Shown here: piece after piece, positions 1-7,166 of the stretch
Numbering within the stretch: position 1 is the stretch's first letter
How the letters are laid out: each line of letters starts with the position of its first letter
Assembly: GCF_013336795.1 (NCBI RefSeq)
Contig: NZ_JAAFZT010000050.1
Location: 499 to 64,498, forward strand
DNA length: 64,000 nt
Direction: 5' to 3'
Source of the DNA: Alteripontixanthobacter muriae
GTDB lineage: Bacteria; Pseudomonadota; Alphaproteobacteria; Sphingomonadales; Sphingomonadaceae
Program-made: the position numbers and the translations under genes
The notes under the pieces: generated by a model
Databases searched by the model: none
What the model was told of the DNA's origin: nothing
Seen by the model: the letters and a program-made list of their open reading frames with translations, nothing else

Positions 1-191
1 GAAGGCGGAACTCATCTGGCGGCAAGGCTGGCCAAACCGGCGTCAGGCGGAAACTGCAATCTTCCAGTACATAAATGGCTTCTACAACACCCGTCGCCGA
101 CATTCATATCTGGGCGGCATCAGCCCACTCGCGTTCGAAGCCAAGGTGGCATAATGAGATAGGTGACCGGCACAAAACCGTTACAAGTCCA
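1..191 (+). mobile_element. IS3-family insertion sequence remnant, right end
   Basis: The first 154 bases read in frame as the C-terminal end of an IS3-family OrfB (DDE) transposase, including the family motif NTRRRHSYLGG, and stop with TAA at 152-154. After the stop, the run TGACCGGCACAAAACCG leading to TCCA at 188-191 resembles an IS3-type terminal inverted repeat ending in CA. The 5' part lies outside the window, so whether the element is complete is unknown. It marks the left edge of the low-GC region that carries the poly-amino-acid locus. The transposase identity is clear; the exact element end is inferred. Confidence 0.75.
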
Positions 192-308
192 ACTGTTCCG
201 ATCGCAGCCCACGAGGCGAGAGGCAAACCGAGGGCAGTTGAGAAGTTCACCTCGGGTTTGATACCGCGGTCACTGGAGCGCCCCTCGTATCGATGTCCGA
301 CGTGATCA

Positions 309-683
309 CTAGCCGGTAGAGAAAGGCTCTCCCTTCAGCAGCGCAGCATCGACAGCGGCGGGGGAGATCGTGGTGGTGAACTCACAGCCGAAGAAGCGAT
401 CACTTTGCCAAGCTATCCGCCCTGTCACGACCTCTTGGTCTGGAAGACTGATATCGACCCGCTCATCGACAGCCAGAGCTCCAGGCTCAGCCTCCAAAAG
501 AAGCCCTCCTCGGGAGATGTCGAGCACAAAGACCGGGAGACCATCAGCCGAATGCGAATTAGCTGCCGCCGAAAGACGCAAGGCTCGCCGCTCGGTCCGG
601 CGGCGGTCAGCTGCTTTTGCCGTGCCGCTCGTGATGTTCGCCGGGTTGTCAGCGGGATGTCCAAGTACGGCCTTCAATTGCAT
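309..683 (-). CDS. PilZ domain protein
   Basis: This 124-residue protein is essentially one PilZ domain. The two usual cyclic-di-GMP contacts are visible: an arginine-rich RRRTERRALR segment near residue 30 and DISRGG (the D/N-x-S-x-x-G motif) near residue 57. PilZ proteins bind cyclic di-GMP and change activity or partner, often controlling exopolysaccharide synthesis or motility. There is no signal peptide or membrane segment, so it should be cytoplasmic. It stands alone, 257 bp beyond the end of the leftward receiver gene, and that gap holds nothing else I can recognise. Its position beside a polymer-synthesis locus with many signalling genes makes a role in controlling that locus plausible but unproven. 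Confidence 0.8.
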   Translation of the reverse strand: MQLKAVLGHPADNPANITSGTAKAADRRRTERRALRLSAAANSHSADGLPVFVLDISRGGLLLEAEPGALAVDERVDISLPDQEVVTGRIAWQSDRFFGCEFTTTISPAAVDAALLKGEPFSTG

Positions 684-940
684 TTGCTCAACCTCCGTGG
701 GGGCGGCAGTAGCGCAGGACTCTTAAGAGAACCTTCGCCTCTCGAATCCGCGTGAGCGGCGGCACATGAGAAGCACTGAGGTGCAGATCGGGGCTGAGTC
801 GACACACGCGGACTAACCGTTTCCAACTTTTGATGATTACTGCTTCTGGCTTGCAGGAAGGATTAGGCAGGCGGCTTCTCTCGGCTTAATGCTTGTCCAC
901 CGGCCCGTACTTTAGGTTCAATCTGCCCTCTGAACGTATG

Positions 941-1324
941 TCACGAATTCGCGGTGTAGATAGCCTTGATACGCTCGGCCAAAGTCAGCGGATCGAACGG
1001 TTTGGCAATCACGTCAACGGCACCTAGCTGTCGAAGACTCTCTACGTGCTGAGGCATCACGCTGGCGGTCATGAACACCACCGGGATATCGCGAAGGCTC
1101 TCGCTTCGCCTGATCTCAAGCAGAACTTCAGCGCCATTTAATCCGGGCATACGGTAGTCCAGTATGATGATGTCAGGCCTCGCGGTCTTGAGCGATCTTA
1201 GAGCATCCTCTCCCGACGGATAGTGTGTTAGATGAAACCCTCCGAAGTCCTCCAGTCCGATCCGCGCAAGTTCTGCGATATCCAGATCATCTTCGACGAG
1301 TACAACCCGCTGAAGAACGCTCAT
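941..1324 (-). CDS. Single-domain response regulator (CheY-like receiver)
   Basis: The 127-residue product is a lone receiver domain without an output domain. It has the acidic pair EDD near residue 11, the phospho-acceptor aspartate in ILDYRMPG near residue 56, the T/S switch in FMTAS and the invariant lysine in IAKPFDP. Its ATG overlaps the stop of the upstream histidine kinase by 4 bases, so the pair is translationally coupled and the kinase is its likely phosphodonor. With no DNA-binding domain it must act by protein contact or pass phosphate on, for example to the HPt protein encoded divergently at 3016. Confidence 0.9.
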   Translation of the reverse strand: MSVLQRVVLVEDDLDIAELARIGLEDFGGFHLTHYPSGEDALRSLKTARPDIIILDYRMPGLNGAEVLLEIRRSESLRDIPVVFMTASVMPQHVESLRQLGAVDVIAKPFDPLTLAERIKAIYTANS

Positions 1325-2904
1325 GCGACTTCCTCCTCGCTCGAACTTGATAAAGTAAACCAGAAGCAGGCGCCCTGTGCCGGTTGGCTCTCGTAACCGA
1401 TTTCGCCTTGGTGCTGGTCGATGATAGCTTTAGTAATTGCGAGCCCCAGACCTGTGCCTGTAATCCCTGATCGATGACTTGGATCAGCTTGCGCAAAGCG
1501 CCGGAAGATTTGCGAACGGAAGTCAGGCGGAATGCCAGGACCGCGATCTGCAACACTCACCTTAACCTGCCCATCCTCATGCTGACCAGTCACCTCCACG
1601 GTCGCGCCGGCTGGTGAGAATTTAAAGGCATTTGAAAGGAGGTTTGAAAGCGCTTGCGCCAAGCGCCCGGTGTCCCCTCTCACTGGGAGAAACTCGTCCG
1701 TTGTCAGCGCAATTTCGACTTCATGAGATACCGCAAGGGGGCGCAACTGCTCACATACTTCGCGCAGAACCTGTGCGAGATCGATCTGTTCCGAATGCAT
1801 CGTTAGCGCGCCTGAACCAAGCTTCTCGATGTCAAGAATGTCGTTCACGAGTTCCGCTAAGCGCACAGCATTTCTGCTGGCCATTTCCAGCATCTTCTTC
1901 CCTTTTTCATCAAGCGCCTCGCCGCTCGTTTTATTGAGCACCAGAAGTGCGCCGCGGATAGATGTGAGCGGAGTTCGTAATTCGTGGCTGACCGTTGAGA
2001 CGAACTCGTCCTTCATTCTGACGACCTGCCTTCTTTCGGTGACATCATGCACGGTGAGGATGGAATGCTTTCCCGGTATCGCACTGTGCCAAACTTCAAA
2101 AATTTTTCCGTCGCCCCCGCACAACTCGAATCGGCTAGGTTCATCACTTTTGAGGCTTGGCGAGAGGAGCGAAGCCGTAAGTCGTTCCGAATTGCTCGAG
2201 CTTTCCCATCCTCCCTTCGCTGCAGCTGAAAGCAGTTCATGCAGTTGTGTTTCTCCAGCCGGCCAGTCTGCTACCTTCAAACCCATCAGTTGAAATAGTC
2301 GTTCGTTAGAAAGGATGAGCACGCTTGCAGCGTTGAAAACGGCGATCCCCTGTTGCACGTTGTCGACGGTAGCGCGCAGCAATTCGGTCTGAGCTCGGAG
2401 CTCACTCTCCCGTTGGCCGCGTAGACGGCTACCGATGCGCAGCTCCATTATGCCGGATACTGTATGCGCCAACAGACTTAAGCGGCGCGCATCTTTTTCT
2501 GAAAACCGACGGGGGCTTTGGTCGATTACGCACAACGCTCCAATTGGGACTTCCGAGCCGACCCGGATCGGTGCACCTGCGTAAAAACGGATGTAGGGCT
2601 CACCCGTAACCAGCGGGTTGTCGCAGAATCGCGGATCAGCTTGCGCATCTTCAACTACGAAGACTTCGTCTTCCTCAATTGTGAAGTTGCAAAATGCGTC
2701 ACTCCGCGGGCTGCCATCTGCACCTAGTCCGCAGGCACTTTGAAAGATCTGACGATCGCGACTAAGCACCGTCACTGCTGAAATCGGAACATCGAATAGC
2801 TCGGCGGTCATCTGCGTGATCGAATCCAGCTCCGGTTCCGGGCCTTCTTCGTCGAGTTGATACTGCGCAATCGCTAGCTGGCGAACGTCTTCGAGGTCAG
2901 TCAT
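1321..2904 (-). CDS. GAF/PAS sensor histidine kinase
   Basis: This 527-residue cytoplasmic hybrid-sensor kinase has an N-terminal GAF domain (about residues 18-160, with the typical GAPIRVGSEVPIGALCVID segment), a PAS-like region (about 175-290), a HisKA domain with phospho-acceptor SHELRTPL near residue 305 and a HATPase domain with N box (LSNLLSNAFKFS), DRGPGIP and GTGLGLAI. There are no membrane segments. The frame stays open further upstream, but the ATG at 2904 starts just before typical GAF-kinase sequence while the extension is cysteine-rich and unlike coding sequence, so I chose it. The receiver at 941-1324 overlaps its stop codon. About 110 bp separate it from the divergent HPt gene, so both directions probably share a control region. 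Confidence 0.9.
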   Translation of the reverse strand: MTDLEDVRQLAIAQYQLDEEGPEPELDSITQMTAELFDVPISAVTVLSRDRQIFQSACGLGADGSPRSDAFCNFTIEEDEVFVVEDAQADPRFCDNPLVTGEPYIRFYAGAPIRVGSEVPIGALCVIDQSPRRFSEKDARRLSLLAHTVSGIMELRIGSRLRGQRESELRAQTELLRATVDNVQQGIAVFNAASVLILSNERLFQLMGLKVADWPAGETQLHELLSAAAKGGWESSSNSERLTASLLSPSLKSDEPSRFELCGGDGKIFEVWHSAIPGKHSILTVHDVTERRQVVRMKDEFVSTVSHELRTPLTSIRGALLVLNKTSGEALDEKGKKMLEMASRNAVRLAELVNDILDIEKLGSGALTMHSEQIDLAQVLREVCEQLRPLAVSHEVEIALTTDEFLPVRGDTGRLAQALSNLLSNAFKFSPAGATVEVTGQHEDGQVKVSVADRGPGIPPDFRSQIFRRFAQADPSHRSGITGTGLGLAITKAIIDQHQGEIGYESQPAQGACFWFTLSSSSEEEVA

Positions 2905-3015
2905 GCCAGTGCAATGCAGTGGCGGCGCAAAGGGTTCACACTCAATCTCATCAAGGGCACTTTCGTAACTTTTGCACGTTAAGGGCCGAGCAATGCTTAA
3001 ACAAAACGTCGAATT

Positions 3016-3333
3016 ATGACTGCACCAAAAGCAGACAATCAGGAAAGAAATCTGGAGACGCGCTTGGCGAGCCTGCGCGAACGCTTCAAGCTGCGCCTGC
3101 TCACTGATCATGAAGCATTGGTCCACGCCGTCGCGAGCGGAGACGCTGATAGGACGCTAAGAACTGTGCACAGATTAGCCGGAGCAGCGGCGAGCTTTGG
3201 TTATGTGCAAATTGGAGAATGCGCGGCCGAGGTTCAGGTGAGAATGAACTGTGGCGCTTCAGCAGAAGAGTTAAAGCCAGCACTTGATCGGCTAATCGCC
3301 GAGCTGGGAAGGTACGGAGAGGGGCCGAGATGA
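3016..3333 (+). CDS. HPt domain phosphotransfer protein
   Basis: The 105-residue all-helical product contains TVHRLAGAAASFGY, which matches the HxLKGSSxxxG core of histidine phosphotransfer domains; the histidine near residue 52 would carry the phosphate. HPt proteins shuttle phosphate between receivers in phosphorelays. It is divergent from the kinase/receiver pair and is the first gene of the rightward run, 16 bp before the barrel gene. Kinase, receivers and HPt together could make a complete relay (His-Asp-His-Asp), with the receiver at 6780 as a possible terminal acceptor. The fold assignment rests on the motif and size; the relay order is inference. Confidence 0.7.
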   Translation: MTAPKADNQERNLETRLASLRERFKLRLLTDHEALVHAVASGDADRTLRTVHRLAGAAASFGYVQIGECAAEVQVRMNCGASAEELKPALDRLIAELGRYGEGPR

Positions 3334-3349
3334 GGGGAGGGTTACAGTG

Positions 3350-4258
3350 ATGGCTGACAGCGAGGCTGTGAGGATCAATCGTCTTAAAAAATGTTGCCTT
3401 GGTTCCGCGTCCTTAGCGGGACTGTTAGCCTTCGCCCCTACAGCGCACGCCGATCCGGAAGTGTACGGAGGCTATTCCGTCGGAGGGCTGTACTCAAGCG
3501 ATGCCGCGCGAACCGTGGACGAAGAGCTCGACGGCTCGGCCGTGCTTGGCAGGATCTATGTTGGCGCGAGCTTCGACGCCGAGGGCAACGAAACACGCTT
3601 TGAAGCATCGAGCGGATACTACGCGTATTTTGATCGTGAGAATCGCTGGACTAATCGGGTCGAGGCAGAGCAAATCATTAGGCTCGGGAAAGACTTTAAA
3701 ATATTCGTCGAGGCTGCTGGGGCCACGAATCTCATCACTTTGGAGCGCCGCGGAACCGATCAAGCAGGTGCTGGGGCGGGCTTAGAGTTTGAGAAGGGTG
3801 ACCACCGAGTGAGCGTTGCCGGAGCATTGCGGCGACGCTGGTACGAAGGTGGCAGCGCAAGCTCTTGGGCGCCCCGCATCGAGGCTGCATACCGGTACCA
3901 AATTGGCAGCTGGCATTCTGCGCAAATAGAAGCTGCTTCCGATTGGGTAAATAGCGATCTTGAGAGGCTCAATTATGGAAGACTGCAGTTGGGGGGATAT
4001 TATACTCGGCCGCTGGCCCGCCGAACGCGCGTACGCGCAGGGCTGGTTCATCGGCGGTGGACTTGGGACGCCCGCCTGACGCCCGAAGGGGAAGAACGCA
4101 GAGAACGGCTTTGGATTCCGCAAATCCGCCTCACTCACCGTCTTCCGGACAACATGAACATCGATCTCGATTACCGGCACGTAATCCGCACCTCGAATGA
4201 TGAACGGTTCGATCGCAGTGGCAATCGCGTTTCACTGACCTTCCGAAATGCTTTCTGA
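3350..4258 (+). CDS. Outer-membrane beta-barrel-like protein with signal peptide
   Basis: The 302-residue product starts with a basic stretch and a hydrophobic segment ending in a signal-peptidase site (AHA before DPE, about residue 35). The rest alternates polar and aromatic residues as in transmembrane beta strands (YGGYSVGGLY, GYYAYFDR, LQLGGYYTR, IDLDYRHVI) and ends in phenylalanine (SLTFRNAF), the usual Bam-recognition end. I chose ATG 3350 over the adjacent GTG 3347 because the SD-like GAGGGGAGGG lies at 3332-3341. No specific family is recognised. As the gene just before the CHASE2 sensor in a polymer-synthesis run, it could be the outer-membrane channel or a structural barrel for that system; this is inference. 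Confidence 0.7.
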   Translation: MADSEAVRINRLKKCCLGSASLAGLLAFAPTAHADPEVYGGYSVGGLYSSDAARTVDEELDGSAVLGRIYVGASFDAEGNETRFEASSGYYAYFDRENRWTNRVEAEQIIRLGKDFKIFVEAAGATNLITLERRGTDQAGAGAGLEFEKGDHRVSVAGALRRRWYEGGSASSWAPRIEAAYRYQIGSWHSAQIEAASDWVNSDLERLNYGRLQLGGYYTRPLARRTRVRAGLVHRRWTWDARLTPEGEERRERLWIPQIRLTHRLPDNMNIDLDYRHVIRTSNDERFDRSGNRVSLTFRNAF

Positions 4259-4290
4259 CGAAAGCTACACGTTGAAGGGGGGCGTCGAGT

Positions 4291-6783
4291 TTGCACGATT
4301 TGACAGGAAAGATCAGGAACGGATTGGGTGGCTTCCCGGTCCTCTTTGTCATTCTGCCTTTACTCCTTGGCTTTTTAGTCGCGGGTTTGTCACAACTCGG
4401 CTTCTTCCGCGTGCCGAATGCCCTGGTTTTTGATCTTGCTGTTGCACAGGCGCGCTCGACCGAACCCCGCGTGGTGGTTGTTCGTGCCGATCCGGAGAAC
4501 CTTTCGCGGCTGACCACACGTTTGCGAGAGCTCGGGGCTGAACTCATCTTGGTGACTGCGGACCTAGCTGAAAAAAGCGTACCGCCGCCCGGGGCGCTGA
4601 TAGGTTTGGCTCCAGCCAGGGTACCGGGAACAGAAACTTGGGTCTTGCCTCCCCTTCCGAGAGCTACCGCTGATATCGTGCCATATAATCAACGGCAGGT
4701 CGGACGCCGCTTCTTGTTCTCAATACCCGGCGAAAGCGGATCCATTACGACCCTGGAGGGAGCTGTCGCTGGACGAGAACACGAGAGCTCGGACGGTTTC
4801 ATTGGATTGGCTGCCGCAGCGATCATGCCAGTTCTGGAAGCCAGACAAATATTGGAGGGAGCATTTCGCCCCAACACCCTCGATGGCAAATACATCGTAA
4901 TCGGGCCTCCAGCATCTGAGGACCCTCCTTCTATCCTGACTTCGGAAATTCCGGGTAGTCCTGCGGTGGGAAACGCAGGTTTCCACGCACGTGCAATACA
5001 GGCGATCTTGTCCGATCAAGTGGTCTTCCAACTGGAAGGTGCCCTTCGATCTCTCATCTTGATTGCCGCTGCCGGGCTCATAGCGCTCCTACTTTTCTAC
5101 ATCTCGCCGCAGCAGCGGATCGCCGTTGCTTTCTTAGCCGCAGTTCTCTCAATCTCTGTTGGCTTGGCTCTGGTATCTGTTGCGGACATCCTCCTGCCTG
5201 TCGCCGAGCTTATTCTTTTGGCGCTTGGTCTCGGTCTCGCAGCGGCAGCCTTTGCAGCACGAGAACGGCGGCAGCGATCAGATCAACTGCGCGAGCAAAT
5301 AGCTTCTCGGCTGCGGCGGGATCAAGATGTACAGGATCCCTCGCGACGGGCTGAGTTCTTTTCGACAGCCGCCAAGCTCACAGGCGTTCAACGCAGCCTA
5401 CTTTTGAGGGAGCGAAGAGACGGCACATTTGTGCCGCTTGCCGCGTTTGGGCTTACCGAATCTGAAAACTCGATGAGTTTAGCGCGCTCGCCTGATTTCA
5501 CGCGCGCCGACGAGACACGGCCTGAACCAGCGGATGTTATGGGTTTGGTCGGGTGGCATGATGCACAAATTAGTCGAGTAGACGGCACAGAAGGGGAAGG
5601 CGTCTACTGGCTGTACGTTGTGCCATCTTCATCGCGGGATTATCATGCAATTGCGGCGGCGGCGGCGCGGCTGGCGAGGAGTAGGGCCAGGCAATCGGAT
5701 GGGCTCGAAGAGCCCCAATTCGGACCCCGTCGGCGCGAGAAAGCAGAAGTTCGGCTCGGACGAGCCGTCGCCGCCTTGCTCACCAGAGACGAGGAGCTTC
5801 GCCGTTATTTAGCCTCACTCCACACCGCGAGCATACTGTTCGATGCAGCCGGTATGCCAGTAATCATGAACGCAAATATGCGAAGTCTTATGACCAGATG
5901 CGGCTTGCAGCCCTCCCGAACAACGCCCGTAGATCTGGCTGTGGCAATCACCGGAACAGAAACTGACAGGGTGCGAACAGCCATTGGAAAACTCGTCCGG
6001 TATGGTGGCCACTTGCGCCTCCCTTCTGAGGCAGAAATTGACGGTCGCAGCTATCTAGTTCGAGCAGCGGAAATTGCGGGCGATCTCCTTGTGGAGATCA
6101 TAGATACGACGGAACAGGAGCGGCTGAGCAGAATACAGACGGAGCTTGCAAGCGGCATTGATGCGCAACTTAGAAATGACCTTGAGGCAATTGGATTAGC
6201 GGCCAATCTAGCGGGTAACGAAAAGCTCGCTCCAGAGAAACGTAGGCGCGCATTCGGATTAATTAGTCAAGCAGTGGAGCGCACGCGGGAGACGCTAGAT
6301 GCGTTAGCCCGCCTCGTAGATCCTTCCGCCCTGAATGCAAAAGGCGAACCTTTTCCTGTCAATCCCCGCTCTACTTTGGAGCAGGAGTTGATGAAGATAG
6401 CTCCACTAACCGAGCGGGCGGGGGTTACACTCGATGTGCGTCAGCCCGCCCTTACCTCGCTCGTCATGGCAGACCCGAGGCTGCTAGAGGAGCTTATCGC
6501 GGCGATGCTGCAAGTCGTCATCAGTGATAGCGGACGTGGATCCAGAATTGCGGTAAGCCTTACCGAAGCCGCGCAAGAGACTCGTCTCGAAATCGCGGGC
6601 GGTTTCGGCCTGCCCGCCCGACGGCTTGCAGATTCGCTTGCCTCGAACGCTGTTGACGTGGCGTTCCCGCTCCGCGTTATCAGAAGTATTCTTCCGCATG
6701 TCTCTCACTGGGGAGGGGCGTTCCAGGCCGAAAGCGAGACTGGTGAGGGATATAAATTCAACCTACAGTTGAGGCGAGCATGA
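4291..6783 (+). CDS. CHASE2-domain transmembrane sensor with degenerate histidine-kinase module
   Basis: The 830-residue protein has an N-terminal membrane segment (about 12-37), an extracytoplasmic CHASE2 domain (about 45-245, with LDGKYIVIG and a closing FHARAIQAIL) and three membrane segments (about 250-322), the standard CHASE2 topology. A GAF-like part (about 350-475), a PAS-like part (about 505-620) and a kinase-like end follow. In the dimerisation helix the expected histidine is absent (SGIDAQLRNDLEAI, alanine at the aligned site), and the ATPase part lacks a clear N box and DxGxG. It is therefore probably a pseudokinase that senses or scaffolds. The start is TTG 4291, preceded by AAGGGGGG. 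A receiver gene overlaps its stop by 4 bp. Confidence 0.8.
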   Translation: MHDLTGKIRNGLGGFPVLFVILPLLLGFLVAGLSQLGFFRVPNALVFDLAVAQARSTEPRVVVVRADPENLSRLTTRLRELGAELILVTADLAEKSVPPPGALIGLAPARVPGTETWVLPPLPRATADIVPYNQRQVGRRFLFSIPGESGSITTLEGAVAGREHESSDGFIGLAAAAIMPVLEARQILEGAFRPNTLDGKYIVIGPPASEDPPSILTSEIPGSPAVGNAGFHARAIQAILSDQVVFQLEGALRSLILIAAAGLIALLLFYISPQQRIAVAFLAAVLSISVGLALVSVADILLPVAELILLALGLGLAAAAFAARERRQRSDQLREQIASRLRRDQDVQDPSRRAEFFSTAAKLTGVQRSLLLRERRDGTFVPLAAFGLTESENSMSLARSPDFTRADETRPEPADVMGLVGWHDAQISRVDGTEGEGVYWLYVVPSSSRDYHAIAAAAARLARSRARQSDGLEEPQFGPRRREKAEVRLGRAVAALLTRDEELRRYLASLHTASILFDAAGMPVIMNANMRSLMTRCGLQPSRTTPVDLAVAITGTETDRVRTAIGKLVRYGGHLRLPSEAEIDGRSYLVRAAEIAGDLLVEIIDTTEQERLSRIQTELASGIDAQLRNDLEAIGLAANLAGNEKLAPEKRRRAFGLISQAVERTRETLDALARLVDPSALNAKGEPFPVNPRSTLEQELMKIAPLTERAGVTLDVRQPALTSLVMADPRLLEELIAAMLQVVISDSGRGSRIAVSLTEAAQETRLEIAGGFGLPARRLADSLASNAVDVAFPLRVIRSILPHVSHWGGAFQAESETGEGYKFNLQLRRA

Positions 6784-7166
6784 CAGAGTATCGGCGTATT
6801 CTGCTGGTCGAAGATGATCCATTACTGAGTGAACTACTCGAGATGTGTCTCGTTGCCGAGGGGCTGGATGTCGATCATGCCGGTGACGGTTTAGCTGCTC
6901 TGAGGAAGCTCGATGAAGGTGAATTCAACCTCATCGTTCTCGATCTTATGATGCCCTTTATGGACGGTTTCGCCTTTCTGAAACAGCTGGCTGCTACTCC
7001 AGGTGAGAAGCCGCCGGTTCTGGTTCTTTCAGCGAACACCGATGCGCAGACAGCAGAGCGGGCACGCAAGTGCGGCGCTGCTGCAGTCGCACGTAAGCCG
7101 GTCAACCACGAGGAATTCGTTGCACTCGTGCTCTCATTGGTCGAGCCAGGGCAAGACGAGGCATGA
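6780..7166 (+). CDS. Single-domain response regulator (CheY-like receiver)
   Basis: This 128-residue receiver has VEDD near residue 10, the phospho-acceptor aspartate in VLDLMMPFMDG near residue 55, a serine switch in VLSAN and the conserved lysine in ARKPVNH. No output domain is present. The start overlaps the stop of the CHASE2 gene (ATGA) and its own stop overlaps the start of the PgsC-like gene (ATGA), so it is made together with both. Since its upstream partner lacks the catalytic histidine, phosphate probably comes from elsewhere, for example via the HPt protein. It may directly control the polymer machinery by protein contact. Confidence 0.9.
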   Translation: MTEYRRILLVEDDPLLSELLEMCLVAEGLDVDHAGDGLAALRKLDEGEFNLIVLDLMMPFMDGFAFLKQLAATPGEKPPVLVLSANTDAQTAERARKCGAAAVARKPVNHEEFVALVLSLVEPGQDEA

